From NCBI RefSeq assembly GCF_000761485.1, contig NZ_JPMX01000028.1, positions 1 to 64,000 on the forward strand: 64,000 nucleotides of DNA, read 5' to 3'. Under the pieces are notes generated by a model that was not told the origin of the DNA, made no database searches, and saw only the letters and a list, made by a program, of their open reading frames with translations. Positions 40,682 to 52,683 of this stretch are shown here, piece by piece. The position numbers were made by a program, and so were the translations under genes. The DNA comes from Modestobacter caceresii. GTDB taxonomy: Bacteria > Actinomycetota > Actinomycetes > Mycobacteriales > Geodermatophilaceae. Within the stretch, counting starts at the first letter, position 1. Each line of letters starts with the position of its first letter.

Positions 40682-42432
40682 TCGGCGCTCTCGCACCCTT
40701 GCCGGTGCTGCTGCCGTTGCTCGGGGCGGCCGCAGCACTGCTGGTCGGTCGTCACCCGCGGGTGCAGCGGGCGGTCAGCATCGCGGTGCTGGCGGGGGTG
40801 GTCGGGGTGTCGGTCGCCCTGCTGCTCATCGCCGACGCCGAGGGTGCGGCTGCGGTCGCCGTGGGTGACTGGCCGGTCCCGGTGGCGATCATGCTCGTGG
40901 TCGACCGGCTCTCCGCGCTGATGCTGGTGGTGGCCAGCACGGTCGGGCTGGGCGTCCTCGTGTTCGCCGTGGGCCAGGGCACGGCCGACGGCGACGAGGA
41001 GACGCCGCTGTCGATCTTCCACCCGACGTTCCTGGTCCTGATGGCCGGTGTGAGCTACGCCTTCCTGGCCGGGGACCTGTTCAACCTCTACGTCGGTTTC
41101 GAGGTCCTGCTGACCTCCAGCTACGTGCTCCTCACCCTGGGCGGCTCGGCGCCGCGGATCCGGGCCGGCATCACCTACGTCGTGGTGAGCCTGCTCAGTT
41201 CGTTGCTCTTCCTCGCCTCGATCGCCCTGATCTACGCGGCGACCGGCACGGTCAACCTGGCCCAGCTGGCCATCCGGCTCCCGGAGCTGCCCGACGGGAC
41301 CCAGCTGATGCTGCAGGCGATGCTGCTGATCGCCTTCGGCATCAAGGCGGCGGTGTTCCCGCTGTCGGCGTGGTTGCCCGACAGCTACCCGACCGCCCCG
41401 GCCCCGGTGACCGCCGTGTTCGCCGGCCTGCTCACGAAGGTCGGCGTCTACGCGATCATCCGCACCCAGACGCTGCTGTTCCCCGGCGGTGCGCTCGACG
41501 ACGTGCTCATGTGGGCCGCCCTGGCCACCATGCTGGTCGGCATCCTCGGCGCGGTCGCGCAGAGCGACGTCCGGCGCATCCTGTCCTTCACCCTGGTCAG
41601 CCACATCGGCTACATGGTCTTCGGGATCGCGCTGGCGACCACGGCCGGCCTGGCCGGCGCGATCTTCTACGTCGTCCACCACATCGCCATCCAGACGACC
41701 CTCTTCCTGGTCGCCGGGCTCATCGAGCGGCGGGGCGGCACGACGTCGACGGCGCGCCTCGGCGGGCTCGCCACCGCGTCCCCCGTGCTGGCGGTGCTCT
41801 TCTTCGTGCCGGCGATGAACCTGGCCGGCATCCCCCCGTTCTCCGGCTTCATCGGCAAGGTCGGCCTGCTGGACGCGGGGATCGCCGTCGGTGGCTGGCA
41901 GGTGTACGTGCTGGTGGGGGGTGCGGTGGTGACCAGCCTGCTCACCCTGCTGGCCATGTCGCGGGTCTGGACCCGGGCGTTCTGGCGGCCGCCGACCCAG
42001 GCTGCGTCCGCCGACACGGCAGCCGCCGCGGCGCGCGACGCCGGACCGGACGACGGCGCCGAGGACGACCCGGCGGGGGGCGAGGAGCCGGCCGAGGAGC
42101 CCCTGCCCGAGGGGCTGGCCGGCGGGGCGACCTCGACCACCACCGCCCGCCGGACCGGACGCCGGGGAGCCTGGCAGCGGCACGTCGCGGTGGCGACGGC
42201 GGCGCCCGCCGGCGGCGAGGGACAGCCGACTGGCGGGGCGAACGGCTCCCGGCCGTCGACGCGCCCGTTGCCGGCGGTGATGATGGCGGCGACCACCACG
42301 ATGGTGCTGCTGACCGTCGGCCTCACGGTGATCGCCGGGCCGTTGTACGGGATGACCACGCGGTCCGCCGGTGACCTGCGGGAGCGGACGCCCTACATCG
42401 AGGCCGTCTACGGCGCGGAGGTGGGCGGGTGA
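40678..42432 (+). CDS. mrpD: Mrp/Mnh antiporter subunit D
   Basis: The 584-residue protein is NuoN/NuoM-like with about 14 helices. Landmarks are DLFNLYVGFEVLLTSSYVLL, the channel motif GIKAAVFPLSAWLPDSYP with its conserved Lys, TAPAPVTAVFAGLLTKVGVY, and LSFTLVSHIGYMVFGIAL. A long hydrophilic insertion (about 440-530, Ala/Asp/Glu/Gly-rich) interrupts the last helices, which is unusual for the subunit. It probably carries the main ion/proton path with MrpA. The start is GTG 40678, overlapping mrpC by 4 nt. Confidence 0.92.
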   Translation: MIGALAPLPVLLPLLGAAAALLVGRHPRVQRAVSIAVLAGVVGVSVALLLIADAEGAAAVAVGDWPVPVAIMLVVDRLSALMLVVASTVGLGVLVFAVGQGTADGDEETPLSIFHPTFLVLMAGVSYAFLAGDLFNLYVGFEVLLTSSYVLLTLGGSAPRIRAGITYVVVSLLSSLLFLASIALIYAATGTVNLAQLAIRLPELPDGTQLMLQAMLLIAFGIKAAVFPLSAWLPDSYPTAPAPVTAVFAGLLTKVGVYAIIRTQTLLFPGGALDDVLMWAALATMLVGILGAVAQSDVRRILSFTLVSHIGYMVFGIALATTAGLAGAIFYVVHHIAIQTTLFLVAGLIERRGGTTSTARLGGLATASPVLAVLFFVPAMNLAGIPPFSGFIGKVGLLDAGIAVGGWQVYVLVGGAVVTSLLTLLAMSRVWTRAFWRPPTQAASADTAAAAARDAGPDDGAEDDPAGGEEPAEEPLPEGLAGGATSTTTARRTGRRGAWQRHVAVATAAPAGGEGQPTGGANGSRPSTRPLPAVMMAATTTMVLLTVGLTVIAGPLYGMTTRSAGDLRERTPYIEAVYGAEVGG

Positions 42433-43022
42433 CCGTCATCGACTCGCCCGTCCGCCGGTTGCGGCTCCGGCTGCCGCTGATCGTCTGGCTGGTGCTGATC
42501 TGGAACCTGCTGTGGGGCACCTGGTCCTGGGCGAACCTCATCACCGGGCTGCTGGTCGCCCTGACGGTGACCGTGGTCCTTCCGCTGCCCGCGGTCACCG
42601 GTGGCGGCCGGCTCCACCCGGTGGCGGCGCTGTACTTCCTCGGGCACTTCCTGGTGAACCTCATCGTCTCCAGTGCGCAGGTCGCCTGGCAGACGCTGCG
42701 GCCCAGCGGGATCCGGCAGAGCGCCGTGCTCCTGGTGCAGCTGCGCACCGACTCGGACCTGCTGCTCAGCGTCATCGCCCAGACCCTCACGCTGGTACCC
42801 GGCTCGATGGTGATGGACCTGGACCGGCGGCGGATGACCTTGGGGGTGCACGTGCTGGACGTCGGTGACGAGGCCGACGTCGAACGCCAGCGCGCGGACG
42901 TGCTGGCGACCGAGCGGCGGGTGGTGCGCGCCTTCGGGTCCGCGGCGGACATCGCCCGGCTGGACCAGGAACCACCCCGTGGGCACGCCGCTGCCCCTGC
43001 CACCACGGAGCCCACCCGATGA
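42429..43022 (+). CDS. mrpE: Mrp/Mnh antiporter subunit E
   Basis: The 197-residue protein has two or three N-terminal helices (LIVWLVLIWNLLWGTWSWAN; NLITGLLVALTVTVVLPLPA) and the MrpE signature FLVNLIVSSAQVAWQTL followed by LSVIAQTLTLVPGSMVMDLD. The C-terminal cytoplasmic tail (about 140-197) is long and polar. MrpE is needed for assembly or full activity of the complex. GTG 42429 overlaps mrpD by 4 nt and the stop overlaps mrpF by 4 nt. Confidence 0.92.
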   Translation: MTVIDSPVRRLRLRLPLIVWLVLIWNLLWGTWSWANLITGLLVALTVTVVLPLPAVTGGGRLHPVAALYFLGHFLVNLIVSSAQVAWQTLRPSGIRQSAVLLVQLRTDSDLLLSVIAQTLTLVPGSMVMDLDRRRMTLGVHVLDVGDEADVERQRADVLATERRVVRAFGSAADIARLDQEPPRGHAAAPATTEPTR

Positions 43023-43360
43023 CCCCGGTGGTGGCACTGATCTTCGGGATGCTCGGGCTGGGCGCGGTCCTGGCGATGATCCGACTGGCGCTGGGGCCCT
43101 CCCTGCTGGACCGGGTGGTGGCCACGGACACCATCCTGGTCATCGTCACGGCCGGCCTCGCCGTGCACGCGGCCGTGAACCGGGACCCCACCGTCGTCCC
43201 GGTGCTGGTGGTCGTCGCCCTGCTGGTCTTCGTCGGTGCCATCTCCGTCGCCCGTTACGTCGGCGGCATGCTGCTGCGCACCGGCGCGGACGTCGAGGAG
43301 CTGGGGGTCTCACCGGCGGCCGAGCAGGTCCAGGGTCACGAGGGGACGGAGAGACCGTGA
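43019..43360 (+). CDS. mrpF: Mrp/Mnh antiporter subunit F
   Basis: The 113-residue protein has three helices. The motif LGPSLLDRVVATDTILVIVT (about 23-42) is the MrpF signature, with the conserved Asp of DRVVA-D in the membrane. LVVVALLVFVGAISVARYV forms the last helix. A short charged tail follows. The subunit is part of the Mrp complex. It overlaps mrpE by 4 nt (ATGA) and mrpG by 4 nt (GTGA). Confidence 0.92.
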   Translation: MTPVVALIFGMLGLGAVLAMIRLALGPSLLDRVVATDTILVIVTAGLAVHAAVNRDPTVVPVLVVVALLVFVGAISVARYVGGMLLRTGADVEELGVSPAAEQVQGHEGTERP

Positions 43361-43848
43361 ACGACGTCGAGTCGCTGGCCGACTGGATCGCCCTGGCCTG
43401 CCTGCTGACGGGGGCGTTCCTCTGCCTCACCGCCGGTGTCGGGCTGCTGCGCTTCCCCGACGTCCTGTCCCGGATGCACGCCGGCACCAAGCCCCAGGTC
43501 ATGGGGGTGCTGCTGATCATGGTCGGTGGGGCGATCCGGCTCTCCGGCTGGTCGGCCACCTGGATGCTGCTGCTGGTCGCGGTGTTCCAGCTGATCACCG
43601 CGCCGGTCAACGCGCACATGGTCAGCCGGATCGCCTACCGGCGTGGGCACGTCGGACGGGACAGCCTGTTCGTCGACGAGCTGGGGGTGGCCCCCCGCGG
43701 CGCGGAGGTGACCGCGGGCGAGGAGGGGCGACGCGGCGACCAGCCGGCGGATGCACCGATCGGCGACGAGACGGAACCGCAGGTCGACGAGGACGACGGA
43801 GCCGGCGATCAGGCTGTGGACGAGCCGGCCCGAGAACCGCGCGGCTGA
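43357..43848 (+). CDS. mrpG: Mrp/Mnh antiporter subunit G
   Basis: The 163-residue protein has three helices and the MrpG signature GLLRFPDVLSRMHAGTKPQV (about 29-48), followed by GVLLIMVGGAIRL and LITAPVNAHMVSRIAYR. The C-terminal 60 residues are hydrophilic and very acidic (ending DEDDGAGDQAVDEPAREPRG), longer than usual. Acidic tails occur on mrpC, mrpD and mrpG in this operon. It is the last gene, and an 11-bp hairpin terminator follows directly. Confidence 0.92.
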   Translation: MNDVESLADWIALACLLTGAFLCLTAGVGLLRFPDVLSRMHAGTKPQVMGVLLIMVGGAIRLSGWSATWMLLLVAVFQLITAPVNAHMVSRIAYRRGHVGRDSLFVDELGVAPRGAEVTAGEEGRRGDQPADAPIGDETEPQVDEDDGAGDQAVDEPAREPRG

Positions 43849-43849
43849 G

Positions 43850-43884
43850 CCGTCCGGGTGCGGCGTCCTGCCACACCCGGACGG
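43850..43884. terminator. Bidirectional terminator between mrpG and leuA
   Basis: A perfect 11-bp stem (CCGTCCGGGTG with CACCCGGACGG) encloses a 13-nt loop. It starts 2 nt after the mrpG stop and ends 9 nt before the convergent leuA stop. Confidence 0.8.
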
Positions 43885-43892
43885 CGGCGGTC

Positions 43893-45668
<1,776 letters not shown>

Positions 45669-45696
45669 TCAGCTGGCGCCCGGGGACGCGCGATCA

Positions 45697-45737
45697 CCGC
45701 GGCGAGGGAGCCGACCTAGGAGAGGGCCTCGCCGCGG
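45697..45737 (-). promoter_or_regulatory. Leucine attenuator hairpin
   Basis: An 11-bp perfect stem pairs the end of the leader peptide frame (CCGCGGCGAGG on the minus strand, 45737-45727) with CCTCGCCGCGG at 45707-45697. One arm lies within the Arg-Gly-Glu codons just after the leucine run. Ribosome position in the leader would therefore decide whether this stem forms, as in attenuation. Confidence 0.6.
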
Positions 45738-45763
45738 CTGATAAGCAGGAGGCTGCCGCGCAC
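45716..45763 (-). CDS. leuA leader peptide
   Basis: A 15-codon frame reads MRGSLLLISRGEALS, starting GTG 45763 and ending TAG 45716. Three leucines and an isoleucine in a row are what a leucine-responsive leader needs, and leader peptides of this kind are known before leuA in actinobacteria. It lies 89 nt before the leuA start. A TACGGT box ends 9 nt before the GTG, so the transcript may start close to the leader. A stem-loop overlaps its end. Confidence 0.7.
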   Translation of the reverse strand: MRGSLLLISRGEALS

Positions 45764-45783
45764 GGGGCAACCGTAGCAGCGGG

Positions 45784-46515
45784 TCAGGCGACGTCGCAGC
45801 CGCAGGCGCAGGCCGGTGCGTGCCCGAGGTCCTCGTTGGAGCCCTCGGCGTACTCGCAGCCGGGCGGGCAGGTGCAGCCGGTGCCCCAGTCGGGGCCACC
45901 GAGGTCGCCGGCCGCGCGCCTCGCGCGCCACGCGGCCTCCCGCCGCTCCCGCTGGCGGCGGAGGGCTGCCCACTTCCGCGCGGCGGCGCGTTCGGCCAGG
46001 GAGTCGCCGGGGCGGTGCACGTGGTGGTCGTCGGCCGTGCCGCGCTCACTGCGCCGGGAGTCCCGGTCGCGGCGGTCCCGGTCGAAGGTGAAGTCCGGCG
46101 GGCTGCGGGTGTAGCGGTGTGGGCCGGACCACCAGCCCTCGTCCCCGTGTCGGGTGTCCAGGTGTGCGGGGAAGCGGCGTCCGCCGCGGTCCCGGACGGT
46201 GGCCGGGGACATCGGTGCCACCTCGTGCCCCTGCGCGTCCAGGAGGACCAGCCGGAGCCGGGCCAGCGAGACGATGCGGCTGAACTCGCCGACGCGCAGG
46301 TCGCCACGGCCGGCCTCCGCCCGCCCCAGCCGGTCCCGGGACACGCCGGCCACCCCGGCCAGCTCCCGTTGCGACATGTCGGCCAGCCGCCGCACCCGAC
46401 GCAGCAGCCCCGCCACGTCGGCGTTCGTGCTGCCCGGCGCAGCCGCCGCGGGTTCTCGACGGCACTCCGGTCCCGGCTCGGTTCCCGATCCCGGCTCTGG
46501 CTCTGGCTCTGACAC
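45784..46515 (-). CDS. XRE-type helix-turn-helix protein with Cys-rich C-terminus
   Basis: The protein of about 243 residues has an acidic/Pro-rich start, then a Cro/C1-type HTH (VRRLADMSQRELAGVAGVSR, followed by DRLGRAEAGRGDLRV). A middle domain contains RLVLLDAQGHEVAPM, and a His/Arg/Asp-rich region (WWSGPHRYTRSPPDFTFDRD) follows. The tail holds about seven Cys in 30 residues (CTCPPGCEYAEGSN; ACACGCDVA), which may bind metal. I do not recognise a family for the whole protein. GTG 46515 is one possible start; ATG 46680 would add 55 residues and span the hairpin at 46612-46652. It lies just upstream of the leuA leader on the same strand. Confidence 0.62.
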   Translation of the reverse strand: MSEPEPEPGSGTEPGPECRREPAAAAPGSTNADVAGLLRRVRRLADMSQRELAGVAGVSRDRLGRAEAGRGDLRVGEFSRIVSLARLRLVLLDAQGHEVAPMSPATVRDRGGRRFPAHLDTRHGDEGWWSGPHRYTRSPPDFTFDRDRRDRDSRRSERGTADDHHVHRPGDSLAERAAARKWAALRRQRERREAAWRARRAAGDLGGPDWGTGCTCPPGCEYAEGSNEDLGHAPACACGCDVA

Positions 46516-46971
46516 GGAGCGAGCGTGTCGACCCAGCCGCCGGCTGGCACCACTCACCCGAGAACTGTGGACAGAGCCCTCCGGAGCGAGGGGTGCCGAG
46601 CAGGTCGCGAGCAGTAGTGCTCTGGCTGCACTGGTGCGCCAGAGCACTACTGGCTCCGACACTGCTCTTGGTGCCAGCACGGGCCGCGGGCCTCACAGAA
46701 CTGCCGCGGGCCCCGCAGCCCTGCTACCTGTGGGCCTGGCGCGAGTCACCGGCCTGCGGCGATCGGAGGCCTGCCGAGGAGCCACGGGCGCGCGACGGCC
46801 CCAGGACTGCTGAGAGCCGTGGCGCCTGTCGCGGCGGAGGACCTGCGGCTCCTGTGCTCGGAGGGGCCCTCCCGTCCGGCGGGCGAGCGCAACGGGCGCA
46901 CAGCTTGCAGGCGTGGTGGGCGACCGCCGCATGGCCTGCCGTGCGGGCGTGGGGCAGTCGCGTCGCGCCGG
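46516..46971. other. Non-coding region between the HTH gene and lysC
   Basis: This stretch of about 460 nt has no convincing gene in either direction if the HTH gene starts at 46515. It contains the 15-bp inverted repeat at 46612-46652 and the lysC promoter at its right end. The rest shows GC-rich short inverted repeats only (for example CTGCCGCGG with CCCGCAG). Confidence 0.5.
46612..46652. repeat. Perfect 15-bp inverted repeat
   Basis: The arms are CAGTAGTGCTCTGGC and GCCAGAGCACTACTG with an 11-nt spacer. It could be a hairpin, a terminator, or the operator of the neighbouring HTH protein. The sequence is less GC-rich than its surroundings. Confidence 0.7.
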
Positions 46972-46977
46972 TAGCCT
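46972..46977 (+). promoter_or_regulatory. lysC -10 box, leaderless type
   Basis: TAGCCT ends 6 nt before the lysC GTG. No ribosome-binding motif is present, so the transcript probably starts at the start codon. Confidence 0.5.
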
Positions 46978-46979
46978 GA

Positions 46980-49298
<2,319 letters not shown>

Positions 49299-49307
49299 GG
49301 TGCACCC

Positions 49308-49469
49308 TGTCACCCTCCGGGTCACACCGCGGCCAGGAGCCGTGCCCGGGCTGCGCTGAGCCGTTGGGTCGCCGCTCGTCGGGCAGCCTCCGGCCGCCGC
49401 GACGGGCGACGACTGCGGCACGCGGTGGTCGCCCGTCGGGAGCCTTCGGCCCCGCGCCGGGCGACCACC
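49308..49469. repeat. Hairpin-linker-hairpin intergenic repeat, copy A
   Basis: Starting 10 nt after the asd stop, this copy has a first hairpin (CACCC-TCC-GGGTC, one mismatch), the conserved linker (CGCGGCCAGGAGCCG, 49328-49342; GGCTGCGCTGAGCCGTTG, 49349-49366), and two second-type hairpins. A1 (49368-49410) has arms GTCGCC and GGCGAC. A2 (49424-49469) has the 12-bp arms GGTGGTCGCCCG and CGGGCGACCACC around GGGAGCCTTCGGCCCC. More small hairpins fill the space to the next gene, which is convergent. Confidence 0.7.
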
Positions 49470-49545
49470 AGCAGCTTCGCTGCGGTGTCGCGGTCCGTAC
49501 TCGGACCCGCGCTGGCGACCCGGCCCTGCACTGAGCGCCCTGTTC

Positions 49546-51351
49546 CTATGGCTTCACGTGGCGGAGTGCGAAGCTGAGGGCGACCTCTACCTGGCGGATG
49601 GTCTCCTCGATCACCAGGGAGCCGTGGCCGGCGTCGAAGCGGTAGACCTCGTGGTCCTTGCCGCGTTCGGTCAGCGCGGCCAGGTAGTTGTCGATCTGGC
49701 GGATGGGGCAGCGCGGGTCGTTGGCGCCCGCGACCACGAGCACCGGGGCGGCCACCGCGTCGACGTAGGTGATCGGCGAGGAGCGCACGTACACGTCGCG
49801 CACCTCCTCCGGTGAGCCGCCGAACAGCGCACGGTCGTAGGCGCGCAGCCCCTCCATCTCGTCCTCGTAGGCAGCCAGGTAGTCAGCGACCGGCACCTCG
49901 GCGATCCCGGCCGACCAGCGCTCGGGCTGGGTGCCCAGGCCCAGCAGGGTGAGGAAGCCGCCCCACGAGCCGCCCGAGAGGATCGTCCGGGTCGGGTCGA
50001 CCACGCCCTCGGCGACCAGGGCGTCGTAGACGGCGCCGACGTCCTCCAGCTCGGTCAGCCCCGGTCGCCCGGTGAGCGCGTCGCGCCACTCGCTGCCGTA
50101 GCCGGTCGAGCCCCGGTAGTTGACGTGCACGACCGCGTACCCGGCATCGACGTAGGCCGCCCGGCGCGCGCGGTAGGAGTCGTCGTCCTGCGACTCCGGG
50201 CCACCGTGGACGAGGAACGCGGTGGCGAACGGTCCCTCGCCGGCCGGCCGGACCAGGAGCGCGTGCACGTCGCCGCCCGGACCGGGCACCCAGCGGTCCT
50301 CCACGGGGTAGGCGGCCGGCGGTGCCTCACCCGGCGCGGCGAGCACGACCGGGCCGTCGGCCCGGCGGATCACCGGCGGCAGCTCGGACGACGACCAGGC
50401 CAGCTCCACGGTGCCGTCCGGACGCGCGGTCGCGCCACGGACCACGCCACGGGGGGTGTCGAGCTGCTCCAGCGACCCGGAGCCCAGGTCGTAGCGGTAC
50501 AGCTCGCTGCGGGCGGCGTGGTCGTGCCCGACCAGCAGCGCCGAGCCGTCCGGGTACCAGCCGGCGGTGACGTCGCCGGGCAGGTCGAGCACCAGCTCGG
50601 TCTCGGTGCCGGCAGCGACGTCCCAGATCAGCAGCTCCTCGCGGCCACGGCGCTCGTGGCCCACCAGCAGCCGTTGGTCGCCGGGGGAGGGGGAGAAGCT
50701 CAGCGCGTGCAGGCCGCGGCCCTCGCCGTCCCACTTGTCGGCGACCAGGGAGAGGTCGGCGGTGCGCAGCACGCGCAGCGCCGGGTAACGCGGGTCGCCG
50801 TGCTCGGAGTGCGAGAAGACCAGCAGCGAGTCGTCGCGGGACAGCGCGTCGACCCCTGCGGTGTCCGGCGAGGCGTAGAACACCGACGGCGTGCCGCCGG
50901 CCGGGGCGATCCACAGCTCACTGCCGTCGTCGGTGGAGCGACCCACCGCGGTGACCGTGTGCCCGAGCTCCAGGCCGGCGGGGTAGGCCGGACCCACCTC
51001 GGGCAGGGCGACGACGTCCGGTCCGCCGGCGAAGGGCTGGGTCATCCAGATGCCGAACTCGTCGCCGTCGGTGTCGGCGAACCACCAGATCGTCTCGCCG
51101 TCGGGGGTCAGCGTCGCGGCCAGGGTGCCGTTGGCGCGGTCGGTGACCTGGCGGTGGGTGTCCGTCTCGCGGTCCCAGGCGTACTGCTCGACGACCCCAC
51201 TGACGTCGGAGGCGTACAGGCTGCGCTGCGGGGCGTCCTCGGCCCAGTCGGGCAGGCTGACCCGAGGGGCGCGGAACCGGGCCTGCCAGCGCGCGGTGAC
51301 CTCCTCGGGGAGGGCGGGTGCGGGCGGGTTCGGCGATGGCTCGGCGGTCAC
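49546..51351 (-). CDS. S9 family peptidase (prolyl oligopeptidase / acylaminoacyl-peptidase type)
   Basis: The protein of 601 residues has an N-terminal beta-propeller-like half (repeats such as GETIWWFADTDGDEFGIW and LLVFSHSEHGDPRYPALRVL) and a C-terminal alpha/beta hydrolase. The nucleophile motif is GGSWGGFLTLLG (GxSxG). The Asp lies in VVAGANDPRCPI and the His in FDAGHGSLV. It lacks a signal peptide, so it probably trims peptides in the cytoplasm. GTG 51351 is preferred (VTAEPSPNPPAPALPEE) with a GGGGGAAG motif upstream; a longer frame upstream is Arg/Pro noise that runs antisense to the tRNA region. Confidence 0.9.
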   Translation of the reverse strand: MTAEPSPNPPAPALPEEVTARWQARFRAPRVSLPDWAEDAPQRSLYASDVSGVVEQYAWDRETDTHRQVTDRANGTLAATLTPDGETIWWFADTDGDEFGIWMTQPFAGGPDVVALPEVGPAYPAGLELGHTVTAVGRSTDDGSELWIAPAGGTPSVFYASPDTAGVDALSRDDSLLVFSHSEHGDPRYPALRVLRTADLSLVADKWDGEGRGLHALSFSPSPGDQRLLVGHERRGREELLIWDVAAGTETELVLDLPGDVTAGWYPDGSALLVGHDHAARSELYRYDLGSGSLEQLDTPRGVVRGATARPDGTVELAWSSSELPPVIRRADGPVVLAAPGEAPPAAYPVEDRWVPGPGGDVHALLVRPAGEGPFATAFLVHGGPESQDDDSYRARRAAYVDAGYAVVHVNYRGSTGYGSEWRDALTGRPGLTELEDVGAVYDALVAEGVVDPTRTILSGGSWGGFLTLLGLGTQPERWSAGIAEVPVADYLAAYEDEMEGLRAYDRALFGGSPEEVRDVYVRSSPITYVDAVAAPVLVVAGANDPRCPIRQIDNYLAALTERGKDHEVYRFDAGHGSLVIEETIRQVEVALSFALRHVKP

Positions 51352-51509
51352 CGGGTCATCTTCCCCCTGTGCCGACGGCCGCCTCCGCAGCGGGCGCCCT
51401 GCCGGCGGCCGGCCGCTCGACGCCGGCATCGCGGACGGAGTGCTCCGACGCGTCCTCCCGGGCCAGCAGGCGCGCACCCGCGCCGGCAGAGGGGCCGGGC
51501 CCCGGAACG

Positions 51510-51544
51510 CACTCAGGGACCGCCGGATCGGCGGTCCCTGAGTG
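51510..51544 (-). terminator. Terminator of tRNA-Pro
   Basis: A perfect 16-bp stem (CACTCAGGGACCGCCG with CGGCGGTCCCTGAGTG) has a GAT loop. It begins 3 nt after the tRNA CCA end on the minus strand. Confidence 0.85.
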
Positions 51545-51546
51545 AC

Positions 51547-51623
51547 TGGTCGGGGTGACAGGATTTGAACCTGCGGCCTCGTCGTCCCGAACGACGCGCG
51601 CTACCAAGCTGCGCCACACCCCG
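51547..51623 (-). tRNA. tRNA-Pro (anticodon CGG)
   Basis: Read on the minus strand the 77-nt sequence folds into a full cloverleaf. The acceptor stem is CGGGGTG with CACCCCG. The D-arm holds GCGC-AGCTTGGTA-GCGC. The anticodon stem-loop is CGTCG-TTCGGGA-CGACG with anticodon CGG, and the T-arm GCAGG-TTCAAAT-CCTGT. The discriminator A and the CCA end are encoded. It is followed by a strong terminator. Confidence 0.96.
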
Positions 51624-51711
51624 CGGTGCGTCGACAACTGTAACCGACGCCCTCGTCGGCGCTGCGACCCCCCGGGGCTCCCCTGCAGAGCAGGGGCAGG
51701 CGCGGGTCCTC

Positions 51712-52617
51712 CTACCGTGCGGTGAGGGTCAGCAGCGTCGCCTCCGGGGGGCAGGCGAACCGCACGGGCGCGTACGGACTGGTGCCCAGCCCGGCCGAGA
51801 CGTGCAGCCAGGTGCCGTTCGGGGCGGCACCGGAGGGCTCTGCCCACCGGTGCAGCCAGCGCACGTGCTCGCGGTCGATGCCGCAGTTGGTGACCAGGGC
51901 GCCGTAGAAGGGCACCCGCAGCTGCCCGCCGTGCGTGTGCCCGCACAGCAGCAGGTCGTACCCGTCGGCGGTGAACCGGTCGAGCACCCGCGGTTCCGGG
52001 GAGTGCACCAGCCCGATCCGCACGTCGGCCGTGGGGTCGGCCGGGCCGGCGACGTCGTCGTAGCGGTCCAGCTTGAGGTGCGGGTCGTCGACGCCGGCCA
52101 GGGCGATCCGGACGCCGCGCACGGTCAGCGTGCCGGTGTGGTTGGTGAGGTCCAGCCAGCCCCGCGCGGTCATCCCGTCGCGGAGCTCGCGCCACGGGAG
52201 CTCGTCACCGTGCACCCGCTTGTGCTCGGTCTTGAAGTACTTGAGCGGGTTCTTCGGCCGGGGTGCGTAGTAGTCGTTGCTCGCCAGCACGAAGGCGCCG
52301 GGGAGCTCCATCAGCGGCTCCAGGGCCCGCAGCGTCGCCGGGACGGCGTCCATCCCGGCCAGGTTGTCGCCGGTGGTGATGACGACGTCCGGGTGCAGGG
52401 CGGCGAGCCCGGCGACCCAGGCCTGCTTGCTGTGCTGGCCGGCGGTCATGTGCAGGTCCGACAGCTGCAGGACGGTGAGCGGCCGGGAGCCCGGCGGCAG
52501 CACCGGGACGTCGAAGCGCCGCAGGGTCCAGTGGGTGCGCTCGACGAGGCCGGCGTAGGCGACGGTGGCGGCGCCGGTGGCCAGCAGGGCAGCAGGGACG
52601 GCGGTGGTCGCGCGCAT
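51712..52617 (-). CDS. Metallophosphoesterase
   Basis: The 301-residue protein has an N-terminal membrane anchor (VPAALLATGAATVAYAGLVE) and a calcineurin-like phosphoesterase domain. Metal-binding motifs are LQLSDLHMTAGQH (DxH), VVITTGDNLAG (GDN), ASNDYYAPRP (GNHE-like, here SND), LVHSPE and LLCGHTHGGQLRVP (GHTH). Members act on phosphodiesters such as UDP-diacylglucosamine or nucleotides; the substrate is open. A homologue (Rv3683, from memory) lies next to ponA2 in Mycobacterium, as here. Confidence 0.9.
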   Translation of the reverse strand: MRATTAVPAALLATGAATVAYAGLVERTHWTLRRFDVPVLPPGSRPLTVLQLSDLHMTAGQHSKQAWVAGLAALHPDVVITTGDNLAGMDAVPATLRALEPLMELPGAFVLASNDYYAPRPKNPLKYFKTEHKRVHGDELPWRELRDGMTARGWLDLTNHTGTLTVRGVRIALAGVDDPHLKLDRYDDVAGPADPTADVRIGLVHSPEPRVLDRFTADGYDLLLCGHTHGGQLRVPFYGALVTNCGIDREHVRWLHRWAEPSGAAPNGTWLHVSAGLGTSPYAPVRFACPPEATLLTLTAR

Positions 52618-52683
52618 GCGTTGAGCCTAGGGGGAGGGGAACTGCGTCGTCCCGGTCCGGGCGGAGGTGGCAGGCTCTGCACC

